Under the pieces are notes generated by a model. That model saw nothing but the letters and a program-made list of their open reading frames with translations. It was not told the DNA's origin and ran no database searches. This document shows positions 45,891-57,349 of a DNA stretch of 64,000 bases, piece by piece. A program made the translations under genes and the position numbers. This DNA is from Posidonia oceanica (taxonomy: Eukaryota; Streptophyta; Magnoliopsida; Alismatales; Posidoniaceae): positions 2,480,001 to 2,544,000 of the forward strand of contig JAZBRS010000011.1 of assembly GCA_037176725.1 (NCBI GenBank). Reading direction: 5' to 3'. Every line of letters starts with the position of its first letter. Position 1 is the first letter of the stretch.

Positions 45891-48489
45891 GAGGGCCTGC
45901 CATTTGGCTATGACTTACCACTGGGCATGCGAACTATTCCCGCGTGGAGGTCCCGCGTGAGACCTCTGTGTATCTAATAGTAGCTTCTACAGATGTGGAT
46001 AGAGCCTTTTACCCTCATCTTAGCTACCCCTCATGCATGTTTACCTTCAAGTACCCTTTATTTACTTCTTTGTTTTCTTTTGAGCAATGTTTACTTAAGC
46101 CTTGCATGCTTTACCTTTACTTTTTATCATGTATGTCACCTTCCCGCATTATATTGTTGATCTCCTGATTTCTTTCAGTATGTGTGATGTTTAACTAAAT
46201 TCTATCTTCTCGCACTTATTTCCCTTATGCATGCTTGCCTCTTAGCTTTATGTAGCTATTTGCCTTGGTTTTCTCTTAATCTATGCGCACGTCTACTTAA
46301 GTTTCTTTCCTTTCGCCTTCTTGAATTATCATGGCATGTTTTCTTTAGCTAGAGCATATTATTTGGCCTTAGCCTACATTGAGCCACACTATGAGCAGAA
46401 TGACGTTAGAAAAGGCCGCTCCTTGGGCGTGTCAAGGGTGCCTAACACCTTCCCCACGCGTACTAGGAGTCCTTACCTGTCTCTGGACCGCAATCACTCA
46501 GTGTCGCATCCGTTTTGCATGGATCCACTTTGTTTTCTTTCACTTTTATTTGTTTACTCTGGTTTTCCTTATCTTCCGACTTTTCCCAATTAGACTAGGT
46601 GGTGACTCCCCCTTTTTGTTGTTTATCTTATGCGCCAATTTCGATGTTTATTGGTGATTTTACTCTCTTTATCGGGTTGAATCCTCCTCGGATATGCCAT
46701 TTATTGAGACTCTCTTTCTCTTCGATCGGGCGTCTGCGAGCTTTGGCAGCAGCTCCCGTATCGTATGCAAGAGATGGTCCCATAAGAATGACCACTCCAT
46801 TAGGGAATTCAGACTTGATCCCTTTCCTTTTCTTTTTATTTCTTTTATCGTCACTTATCATTTTATTGGTGTTTTATTCCTCGAGTCGAACTTTCCTCGG
46901 ATACACCATTAGCTGTGGCCCTCATTCCCTACGACTAGGCGTCTGCGAGCTTTGGCAGCGGCCCTCGAGTCGTACGTCGAAAGAGACAGTCACACAAAGC
47001 ATGGTAAACTTTAAAGCAAGAGCAACACAAGCAAGGCAGGGTGTTGGACGCACCAGCTTGGGCGTCCAACACACTGAGGATCCTTCTGGCCAAGAATGCC
47101 GGCCAAAACGATCCAAAGCTGGAACCTAAGGATCCAGGAGGCAAGAGGGGGTCGAGACGAACACACCGGTGTGTTCAGAGCTGGAAATGGATGGCCAGAT
47201 CAAGCCACCCATCTCCCCACCTCGCTGCCGGAGGCCGAGCCAATTCCAGCCAACCAAGGCAGTGTGCCGGTGTATTAACTATCCTAGCATGTTACTATGT
47301 GTGTGCACTAGCTAAGGGAAGTGAGAACCTACCTGTGCGCGGCCTGGAACAGAGTGTCAAGCTCGCGGTCGGCGCTGCGGAAGATGGCGGCAAGGCTGAC
47401 TCCGGCGAGCTTGCTTGGCTTGCTGGGGGCACGGGAGAGGGCGGCGAAGGTTCGGGAAGGAAGGTGGATCTTTGGTCTTTGCTCTGGAGGTGGTGAATTG
47501 GCGAGAGGAGGGCTGTGCTGGTCTGTGCTCTCGTGCAAAGGTCGCTGTTTGGAGCTAGTTTTGTGTATGGGTTCATGGGTTCTTGTGCAAAAATGGCAGC
47601 AGCTGTAGAGGGATTAGCAGGCTTTGCAGAGCTGGCTGGGTGAGGGGAAGGCACGAGGATAGCAGGAGGGGGCGTGGGCATGCCAGAGGGCGGTGCCGGA
47701 GATGCTGGTGGCAGAGGAATCAACAGCGGATGGCAGTGAGAGAGGAGAGAGCGGGAAATGGGCTGGGGAAGAAAAGATGGCTAGTAAGTGGAGTAACTCG
47801 GCCTTGGAAGGTTGTGGATGGCCTGGAGTGCAAGAGGGGACGGGTAGTAAGTGCGGAGGGGCGATGGAGTGGACGGGTGGTGAGCCGAAGGTGGCGGAGC
47901 AGCCGCTGCTACAACCGAGTCGTTGGATGCTAGAGCAGAAGGCGTCCAACGTTGGATGCTAGCACAGGGCGCGTCCAACGTTGGACGCTGCCTATTCCAG
48001 CGTACAACAAACCCAAGAGGCAAAAGGCTGAAAATGGGCTTGGGCTTGGGCTTGGGCTTAGAAAGGTTTAAAAAATGCAAAAAGGCTTGGGTTAAGGCTT
48101 TGGGGTTTAGGGAAGGTTTTAGGTTTGGTTTTGGGAAGAAATGGGTTAGTCTAAAAAAGAGTGCCATTCCAGAGTCCAAACAAGCCTACAGGAGAAATTG
48201 CCAACTTCCGGGCTGTCAGAATTGGATGTCTACAGCTGGTAAGCATGCGGACTTACCGACCAAGAGAAAAAAAGGGGGAGTGATACCACGCAGCCAAAAA
48301 AGATGCCCCTGGTATCAGGATGATACCAGGGGGCAGCTGAAGCGCCCTTGGCATCAGAAAAACGGAGAAGGCGGACAACACCATCGTGTTGCCAACCGAA
48401 TAGTTAGGGGTACCAACCCGATGCGGACATTTTGACGGGCGTCAATTGAGCAGTTAGGGCTACCAGCCTGATGCAAAGGAAAATGCAGG

Positions 48490-49830
48490 GGCCCATCGTG
48501 GTGGGTGTGCAATGGTCTCAGAGTGGGCATGTGATGTAGCGTCACGGAGTGACAAACAATGGCCATGTCGGTCATCAAGGACCTATCCAACGCGGTGGGT
48601 GGAAAAACTTTGAAAAAGCGCGGACTCTCTGAGCGAGGTTAGGCAAAGGTGCTCGTCCTTGGCTCTGGTTTTCGAAAACAGGGAGAAGGGAAGATAGCTT
48701 ATTATAACATGCATGTTTTTGGTGGCTTCCGACTCAAAAGTTGCTGTTAACGAGAGGGTGCTTCTACACTTTCTAACTCAGGGAATTCTCGATCCTCGAG
48801 CAACACCATGCTGAGTTGTGGTCGGTGGCTCTCTTTCTCACTCTTGCTTCAAAATGAGGCTTTAGCTTTGCAAAGCATAGCCTTTGGCTACATGCAGGTA
48901 GCAGAAGCATTGGATGTTGCTTCTTAGCCTCCATCTTAAATCCTCGGGGACCGACTACTGCTTTTGATTTTCACTGATAGATTTTTCTTTTCCCCTTATG
49001 AGTGACTGGAGTTGCATCTAGCCTGCCAGGGATGTAGAGTTGTTTGCACAGGGGATTGGAGCGTACTACTACGCTCGGAGGGTGGGGCTAGGTCCTCCTG
49101 ATAATGTATCCCGTGTAGTTGGCAATGTAGTGCTTGAAGTTGATAGCTGAAGGGGCTTCGATGCTCGTCCGAGTCACTCCTCTCATGAGCGCCTTCTTTC
49201 TTCAACTTCTTTCTTCATTGTTCTTTTATGCTCAGCATGCATATCTTGTTATCATATTCTTTTGCTCACATGATCTCTATTCTTTGGATATGCATGACTT
49301 CGCCCTCTTAGGGTAGCGGTCTCGGGTGAGGCGTTAAGAGTTCGGCTGATCGGCGTACACCTTCAGCCTCTGCAATGCATACAGGCAGTCTCTAGCTATG
49401 CTCTGCTCTGCTTTGGTCCTCTCCATGTCTGGTGGACTCTCTTGATTGGATTGATCTCGCTTTTGGGAGTTTGAAGCTCAGTGAGATGCTCTATTCTGCA
49501 CTCAGTCTCACTTTGTAGCCACATGCAAGAGATGGTGCTGTTCGGGTGAGTTCTGCCTAAGATTATCACTGCTTGACATCCTCTAGGCGCTGCTTGTTTG
49601 TCCAAAGCCGAGTTTCTTATTATACAAATGTTTGTGGGTTTTGTATTTTTTAGAAAGGGAAGGGACAAACATGTTTTTTGTGTTTTTGCATTGGTTTTGT
49701 ATTTTTATGGTTTTTTCAGTTTTAAGGAAACATAAAAAGGAAAATCAGTGGAAAAGAAGGCATGTTTTTGTAGTTTTTGTTGTTGTTTTCTCCCTTTTTT
49801 TGATTTTTCTGATGCTTTTGTCTTTTACAG
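48490..49830 (-). other. Copy of the B/C shared module in C
   Basis: Aligns with 36470-37830 along its length. No domain is recognised, and it occupies the position expected for pol. Confidence 0.6.
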
Positions 49831-50067
49831 GATGCAGGCAATGACTTGTACAAGCAAGAAATGAAAAATGCATGTTTTGGGTTTTGATGGATTTTATAAT
49901 TTTTATGATTTTTGATAATACGGGAAAACATGAAAACGGACAGAACCAGAAGATGAATGATAATGCATGCAAAAGAAAAAGATAAGGTAAGAGATACTTA
50001 CCTGTCAGCAACCTCAATATAGAGGTGCTGAACCCGCTCCTGCTCCGCTGGCGCTGCTTGGGCATCT

Positions 50068-51648
50068 CTAGCCACGTACTCTCTTATCCTGGCATAGCCG
50101 TTCTGACTGAACTGAGGAAATAGGAAGCTCACGATGTGGGACAACAAAGGGGGCTGGATTGGATCCGACGGAGCCAAAAGGGTCCGTTGGGGAAGGAATA
50201 GAGTCGGGATCGACAAGATCGACCCCCGAGGATTCATCGTCGAGGAGATCCTGAACGACGCCCCGAAAAGTACGGCAGCCATCCGTCGAGTGCCCCGCAG
50301 CTCGATGGTAGTAGCAGTACGTACTCGCATCATACCACCGCAGAAGTGGGTTGGGCGGCATGCGAATCACCGAGAACCTCAGAAGCGACGCAACCCGAGG
50401 AAAGATGACGCTTAGCAGTTCACTGAATGGGGTGAAGTCGTGACGTTCTCGTCTTTGTCTCAATTGCGGTCCCTGACTGGCCGGCGCGATGTGATGCGCT
50501 GGCTCGTCGAGAGGAACATCAAAAGAAGGAGAGGGCTCAAAAGGAGGGGTAGGAAGCAAAGGCTCCCCCTGGAGCACGATAGGAGGAGGCGATGCAAGAA
50601 GGGCAGGCAATGCAGGGGTGGGGATCTTGATTTTTTCAGTGTCGATGAGATCCTAAACCGCATTCTGCAATGTGAAGCAGTTGTTCGTCGAGTGTCCGCT
50701 GACTCGATGAAACTTGCAAAATGTGTTCATCTTATACCCCCGTGGAAGAAGATCCAGAAGTGGACAAATCTCAAGAAGTGTCAAGAGGTGTGCAACTTTG
50801 GGGAGGAGAGAGCTGAGGGATGAGCACAAGTGAGAGAATTCATAAGGCTGACACCGGGCACGTTTCCCCTCCTACTGTGGCTCCTGAGGAGTAGAAAACG
50901 AGGGTGCAAGGGGCACGAACGGGACAGGTGCTGAAGGTGTGGGTTCAAAAGGTGCCAGGGCAAACAGCTGGATCTGCATGGCCTGAGCTAGGGCCTGCAT
51001 CTCCTGAGCCAGCTGGGAGAAGGATTGGTCCTACTGGGTAAGAGATTGGGCCTGCTGGGAGAATGATTGGGCCTGCTGAGTGAGAGTGGCTAAGACAGTG
51101 GAGTCAAAGGTTGCAGGAGAGGCAAGAGACATCGGGATGGGCGAGGACGGGTTAGGTTGAGCTACCTAAGGCGAAACCGTGGGAGAACCTAAAGGAGTGG
51201 AGGTAAATGCCTCAGCACGAGAACCCAGGATTCGACGCAAAGGGGGCAAAGGCAAAGCCGAAGGTGGACGCGACACCCTAATGGGCAAGGGAGGTGATAT
51301 CCTGACATGGGATACCACAGATGATCCCCGAGGTAGGGGAGCAGACTGGCGAGATAGAGGAGTGGTAGCTGCGAGTACAAAAGGTGTGGTTGAGGAACAA
51401 GAAGGCTGACCCACAGACAAAGGAGACACCTGATAGCTCAGTCCACCGGTGCCAAGAGAAGAGAGGGCCTGACCCTGTGCCTCAGCATGAGGTACCACAT
51501 GTAGAGAAGAGACAGAGGCTGCTGGACCAGGGAGCGCTCCTAGAGGAGGTGCCTGGAGAATGGGGCAGATACCGGGCAGGAAAGGAGGAGACTGACTATC
51601 AACCCTGGAATCCGCAGAAGGCGATGAGCCAAGAGATGGATCTCCCAT
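50068..51648 (-). pseudogene. gag: Decayed gag of element C with duplicated zinc knuckle
   Basis: The probable start is the Met codon at 51646-51648 (Met-Gly-Asp). The N-terminal part (51166-51648) is Pro/Ser-rich, then stops and shifts accumulate. I do not find the Gag core that A and B share. Two successive CHHC zinc-knuckle-like motifs are visible: 50677-50718, followed by an in-frame TAG, and 50275-50316, within a long open stretch containing FPRVASLLRF and PPNPLLRWYDAS, words also present in A. No protease or pol follows. Confidence 0.75.
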
Positions 51649-51789
51649 GGTAATGGAGAGGATCCGAACAGGCAAAGGGAACAGGACAGTCAGAAGCTGT
51701 ACGCCAGGAAACAGAGTAGATGCAACTAGAGGGTGCACTGTCGAGTGTGACCCGAGACCTGTGAAAACAAACAAAACAGTTAGATAGCT

Positions 51790-52755
51790 GCAAAGTTATT
51801 TAGTTGTGGCATGAATGGCACACATGCAAATGAAATGTCCTAGTATGCACTCTCTTACCATGCATGTCCTGAGTAGATGACCTACTCGAACCCACTCATA
51901 GGTAATGGGTTTATAGACAGACTCCAGGTCAAAAAAAAGTGGGTCCCCATCTAAATCCTGGCCAAAGCTCAGGCAATAACGGGGTGGTGCGTTGGTGGCC
52001 TCGACCCTGCCAAAGCATGGGTGGTATCCTCCACTAGCACCGACACGACCCCTGACAAAGGAGGATAGACCGACCGACTTGGGCCACGCCAAAGTAGTGG
52101 AACAAGAGGCCGGAACTGTCCTTCGCAAACTGTGGGTGGACTCAGATGAGAAGAATGCATGCTTTCTAGAATGATCAAACATGCGAGTATGCTTTAATGT
52201 ATTTTACTTGCGTTTTATTTAGCCAAAGGGGGAAAATTGCAAGTTTTGGCTCTAGTTGTGCTTAGATGTTATTGCTTGGCTTTATTGTAGCTTTTAGATT
52301 AAGCAAGGGGGAGCAAGCATGTTTCTACTATCCTAGGCATGGCATAAGCATGAATGGGAGAGAAATAGGAAGTCATGGCATGCAAACAATCACACAACAA
52401 GGCAAAAAGCATGCGCATGGCATGTGCAAGTGCTGTGGACATGATAGTGAAGGGAAAACACTCAGCATGTCAAAAAGCATGTATACATGGCATGTGCATG
52501 TGTAGTGGCATAGCAATTGTGTAAAACAAAGCATTCACCACCCAAAAAGCATGTATTATTGTGCCAAGCAAGTATTTAGACATATAATGCGAGAAATAAA
52601 GCAAGGATCAGCAAGCAAATAAAGTAAGCAAAGACAAGCAAGCAGTAAGGCATGTAAAGGCAGAGCAAGCAATAAAGCATGTAAACAGGCAAGGCAAGCA
52701 AAAGATGCAAAATCCTAGCAGTAAGAAAGCCAAAAATGAAAGCCGGAGTCTAGAA
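51790..52755 (-). other. 5' leader of element C
   Basis: Non-coding. Bases 51945-52155 are the conserved leader block. The sequence nearer the PBS is rich in GCAAGCA and GCATG words, as in B. Confidence 0.6.
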
Positions 52756-52773
52756 TCCCTAGCAGAGTCGCCA
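52756..52773 (-). other. Primer-binding site of element C
   Basis: On the minus strand TGGCGACTCTGCTAGGGA, differing from the A site by one base; one base separates it from the LTR. Confidence 0.88.
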
Positions 52774-52774
52774 C

Positions 52775-55700
52775 TGTAGTAACCTTGAAAATCGACGCAT
52801 CCAAGCACGCTGCCAAAGCTCACGTGCACGATCGAAATTAGGTTGCTATTAGTGGTTGGACTTGAGGAGGGATGCTCTACTCCGAAACACCAGAAAAAGA
52901 GGAAAAAAGAAAGATAAGACAAAATCAGAGTCGCCACCGTGTCTATTAAATCGGGAGACAAGGAAAATCGGGGAAATGCTTGGAAACCACGCAAAAGATG
53001 CTATGATATGCAATGATATGACTCGTGCCTAGGATGAGGGCATTATGGTTATTGTGGGCCAAGAGAAAGGGGAAGGACTCCTGTTGCACACGGGGAAGGT
53101 GTTAGGCGCCCCCGATACGTCCAAAGAATCGGTCTTTCTAGGCTTATCGCTCGCATTTGTAGGAAGATGCATGCTGTGAATGCCTAAATGTCATGAATGC
53201 ATAATTACATGCTCAAATGTATGCTCTAAGTGCTAAGATACGTGCAGGGAATTAAACATGCAATCTATGTGCTCAGCTGCGCTGCCAGTGTTCCAAACGG
53301 AGCATGCCCTAGTTCGTAAGAACTCTAGACAGTAAGCATCACTACCCTAAATGCAATGCAGGCGATAAACCAAAACAGCGATGAAAACCATGCAAGGCAA
53401 AGCAACATGCAAGGGGGAAACGAAACAGGGGCTGAAAAACATGCAATGCAAGTGTGCAGCATGCAAAGGGAAGCAAGGTAGGGGCGATAAAGCCTAATCT
53501 ACATGCACGAGAAAACAGATCGCGAAAACGATGCATGCAGTGCAAATGGCAAGACAATGACTGATATGCAGTGATTCAAGTGGGCTTGTCTTAAGGATCT
53601 GAGGCCTGATATGAAATAACTTTGGTTAGAATGAAAGATCATCCAACCAGGAAGGCCAGGATAGTTAGATCATGAAGATCTAATGGTCCGATCAAAAGTT
53701 ATTCAGGAATCAAGTCAGATGGCTCAAGGACCAGAAAAATTGTCTAAGTAGGGGTCTAAGTGCAAATTACCCTCATGTGTGTGCAATGTAGGGTGTCTTA
53801 CGTGCAATGAGGCTGACAATGCTCAAACAAGTGCAAGAGTGCAGTATGCAATGATATGATGATGCAATGCATGTAAAAGTGCAAAGGTAGGGACCTAAAT
53901 GCAATTAAGGGAAACTGCAGGGGCCTACATGCAAGAACATGGAAAAATGCAATGCAATAGAATAAATGCACGTAAAAATGTAGATGCAGCAGAGTATGGG
54001 GCCAACAGGGACCAAATGCAGCATTAAGTAAAGGCAGGCATGCAATAAAGCAAATAAAGGACCTACATGCAGTTTTAAAAACATGTGGGGCTTAAATGCA
54101 ATGCAAAAGTAACAAGCAGGCAGACAACAGTAGATTTTAGGACTAACATGCAATTAGACCTAACTGTTGAATTTAAAATGCAAGGTACGATGCAAGCATA
54201 AAGAAACTAGGCATAAGGACCTACATGTAATTTTGAAAACATGCAGGGTTTAAATGCAAAGCTAAACAGGCATGCAAGCAGGCAACAGTTTAAAAACATG
54301 GACTGAAATGCAATTTGTAAAATTGTTGGACATTTAAAGCAATGCAATATGATTAAGGTTGCAATTTAAATGATGCATGTGTGTGAATAGGACTTAAATG
54401 TAATAATAACAAGTCACAGGACTTTATTGCAATGTAATAAAGTTTAAAATTGCATTTAAATGGCAGTTGGAAGCAAACTGGACCTAAATGCAATAATGTA
54501 AACTTGCTGGACTTTATTACAATGTAATAAGGTTTAAAAATCACATTTAAATCACAATTCAAAATAAACTAGACTTAAATGTAATAATTGAAACTTGTTG
54601 GACTTTATTGCAATGTAATAAAGTTTTAAATTCACATTTAAATCACAGTAGAAACCAACTGGACCTAAAAGTAAAAATTAAAACCCAAAGGGCTTTATTA
54701 CATTGCAATAAGGTTTAAAATCACATTTAAATCACAGATGACAGGTGACTGGACCTAAATGCAAATAAATAAACATGTAGAAGTTTATCATAATGCAATA
54801 TGATTCTAAATGCAAATTAAATGATTTATCATTTGAAAATGGACTAAAATGCAAAAATAAACAAACATAAGGACCTGATTGCAATGCAGTAAAGTTAAAA
54901 GCAGAAATTAAATAACTTTAATTGAAATCTAAACTGAAATGTAAATAAAATAACTTGCAGTAAATTAATTCAATGCACTTAACAAAACAAAATTAAAACT
55001 ATATCTTGCTACAGTGCATGTTCGGGCACAACAAGCCTGCACCGGGGAAGGAGGTTGCTGCAGCAGCGGTCCGGTGGTGGACAGGCGCGGTTGAGGTGCG
55101 CGGAGGCTCGGGCGAAGCCAGCTGAGCATTCCGGTGGGTCTGGCAACGCATGATGGTGGTTGAGGCGTGTCGTCGATGTTGGTGCGGAGGTCCGGTGACT
55201 GTTAAAGGTGGAGTAGGCACAGGAGGCCTCGACGGCGGTCGAACGGGGCTGGCGCGCATCGCTGGTACTCCGACGGTGCTTAGGGGAAGGTCTGGAGGAG
55301 CAGCGGTTGTCCGGAGCACGACGGCGCGTGGTAGAGCTGTGGATTGTCGCCGGAGAAGAAGGACTATAGCGGCGGAGCTCAAAACATGCACTGAAGCCCT
55401 AAACCTAAATCTAACTAGCTAGAAAGCAAGGTAGACATGCAAGGAGTTCAAAAGTAAGCTCCATTACCTACGACGATGGCTGGAGTGTGCTACCGACCTT
55501 GGTTGGGTCAGGCAGTCCAGCAGAGGGTCGCATCGGCGCTACGGTGAGCTGCGGCTGCTGGAGACGATCGACGCGAGTTGCTGGAGGTCCGACGGAGGTG
55601 TAGAGCCAACCAGAAGTTGGTTTTGCACTCAGAAACCGGATTTTGGATTCTGGGTGCACACTGGAAATTTGAGCTCGTTTCGGTAATGTGGCTCTCTCTG

Positions 55701-56762
55701 GGCTGCTGTCTCTCCCTCTCTGGATTGGTGGAGGTCTCAGGAAGGTGGAGGAGAGGTTTGTGGAGGCTTCTAGACTGTGTTTGCAGTGAAAAGGAAAATG
55801 GGTCCTCTATGTGTATGGAGAAGATGGGTTCTGTTGTGTGTAATGGGTTGCTGCTACTGAAGTGGGTGTGTGGGTGTGAGGATTGTGTTGCCGCCTCCTC
55901 TGGAGAATGGAGGGGTTGGTTTTTGTTGTGGTGGGAAAGTTGCTGAGGTTGAGTGGATGGGTGGTGTTTGGCAGAGAAAAATTGCAGGCATTGGAGAGTG
56001 GATTGGGAGCTGTGTGTGAGGGGGAAAGAAGGAGAAGGTAAGTGTTGAACGGATGGGTAGTGAGTGAAGAAGGGGGTGCGTGGAAGGCTATGTAGAGGAA
56101 GGCCATGAAAGTGTTGTGATGCTGTGGTTTTACAGCAGTTGAGGAGGAAGAAAAAAGAGGTCGGGCTTGGCTGGGGAGAAAAAGAAAGGAGAAAAGAAAG
56201 AAGGAGAAGGAGATGGGCCGGGTTGGATGGAAAAAAGAAATAAAAGAAAAAAGAAAGGAAGGGAGAAGAGGCTGTGGACTAGTGGGCTGTGGCAAAAAAA
56301 ATAAAGAAAAAAAGAAAAGGGAAGGAGAGGTAGGCTGGGCTGTAAGGAGAGGAAATGAAGAAAAAAAAAGGGAAAGAAAGGATGGAGTGTTGGTGGGCTG
56401 GGCTGGTTTGGAAGGAAATGAAGGGAAAAAAGGGAGAAAATAAGAAGGAAAAGAGGAAGAAAAAGAAGGGAAAGAAAGAAGAAGAAAAGGGGTTAATGGG
56501 CTTGGGCTTGGCTTGTGTGACCTAGGGTTTCTAGGGCTTTGCTAGGGTTTAGGTGAGTGTGATCCTAGGGTTTTTCTAGGGTTTAGTGAGTGTGATCCTA
56601 GGGTTTTCTAGGATTTTAACCTAGGATTTTTCTAGGGTTTAGTGAGTGGTTTTTGGTTTAGAAAATGGGTGTGATTTTGGATTTGGTTTTAGGGTTTGTT
56701 TTGAAGCCACCAAAGAGAGAGAGATCCAATAGCACAAAAATTGAAAAAATGGGGTGTCTACA
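52775..56762 (-). repeat. 5' LTR of element C (3988 bp)
   Basis: On the minus strand it runs from TGTAGACACC (56762) to GTTACTACA (52775). It has the conserved block (about 53059-53140), the PBS-like word (52926-52936), a degenerate tandem repeat of about 90 bp around GACTTTATTGCAATGTAATA (54200-54960), a GC-rich zone (55010-55600), a purine-rich zone (56150-56490) and the TAGGGTTT cluster (56520-56700). It is much more diverged from its partner than the A or B LTR pairs. Confidence 0.92.
54200..54960 (-). repeat. Degenerate array of about 90 bp in the C LTR
   Basis: Anchor words recur near 54420, 54511, 54601, 54691 and 54780. Two to four further, weaker units flank them. Confidence 0.75.
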
Positions 56763-57349
56763 TTGTGGCATCGTGGTTTTTTAAGGTTTTTGGTCTGTGT
56801 GGCTTGAGTTTTAAGGAGATGTCGTTTTAGAGTTTGGCATGCTCCCAAGCTATTTATGGTTTTACAACAGTGGTTAAAGGTTTCAATGTTATGATTCCAG
56901 ATTTGTTTGGCTCTTGTCAAGTTTTGTACTCTGGTTTTTTTTATTGTTATGTGGAGTGTGTGCTAGGTGACCTTTTTGGTGGTCACTTAGGTGTGCTTTT
57001 GGTTTTTAGTTTGCAAGTGCAGATGTGTAGCAGAATTTTCTCTAGTGCATATAGCGGGAGTCACATAGCCACACACTACAGGTTCCTTGGTAGATAATTC
57101 TTTTATTAGCCTTTGATCTTATGATAATTGAGGACTATTTTATGTTTAAAATTGTTTAGGCTAATATTTTGGGTTGTAGTGACTAGGCTTGTTACAAGGA
57201 AAAAAGGGCTCTCTCTTGTCGTAGTGCAGGTGATTGTTCTATAAGACCATAATACCTCTAAGATGTTTTTTTTTAATTTCTACATCCATTGGGATTCGAA
57301 CTCACAACCCCCCAACTGGAGTAATAGTCATGTACCGAATGAGATGTAA
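56763..57349. other. Flanking sequence right of element C, no feature recognised
   Basis: A/T-rich. The target duplication of C should be TTGTG here (56763-56767), but its partner is outside the window. No gene or repeat is supported. Confidence 0.4.

Larger units (their letters stand above)
44009..46994 (+). mobile_element. Solo LTR D (2986 bp) with target duplication CAAAG
   Basis: It runs from TGTAGACACC to AGTCACA and is flanked by CAAAG at 44004-44008 and 46995-46999. The B 3' LTR has the empty site with a single CAAAG at 32794-32798, which proves the insertion. Inside are a four-fold tandem repeat of about 72 bp with CTCCCGCGTGG words (44222-44510), a TATA box, a direct repeat of about 220 bp (from about 45460 and 45680), the conserved stem-loop block (46420-46490) and the PBS-like word (46600-46609). 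No internal region is present, so it arose by LTR-LTR recombination. Confidence 0.93.
30558..48234 (-). mobile_element. Element B: complete minus-strand Tat-type element without pol, inserted in C
   Basis: It is bounded by LTRs that start and end TG...CA and by the 5-bp duplication GCTGG. Read on the minus strand it has a 5' LTR (48234 to 41785), PBS, leader, decayed gag, a shared module of unknown nature, GATA/TATC modules, PPT and a 3' LTR (34058 to 30558). I see no RT, RNase H or integrase anywhere in the 7.7-kb interior. Its LTR ends, PBS, leader and PPT region resemble those of A, so it is a non-autonomous relative. Solo LTR D has inserted into its 5' LTR. Confidence 0.93.
41785..48234 (-). 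repeat. 5' LTR of element B, split by solo LTR D
   Basis: Consists of 41785-44008 and 47000-48234 around the D insertion; without D and its duplication it is about 3459 bp. It carries the same seven hairpin clusters as the 3' LTR, except that cluster 6 has lost one unit (about 47041-47073). It ends at 48234, followed by the duplication GCTGG (48235-48239). Confidence 0.92.
48240..52774 (-). mobile_element. Element C, internal region, 5' half
   Basis: Continues element C to the right of B. From left to right (reverse of transcription) it has one double GATACC hairpin (48282-48354), the module shared with B (48490-49830), a decayed gag, a leader and the PBS. The join across B is clean except for the duplicated GCTGG. 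Confidence 0.88.

Noticed and set aside
57285..57315. tRNA T-arm-like word (GGATTCGAACTCACAACC) that might mark a tRNA or SINE
   Set aside because: No matching A-box, acceptor stem or flanking duplication was seen; probably chance or a very old remnant.
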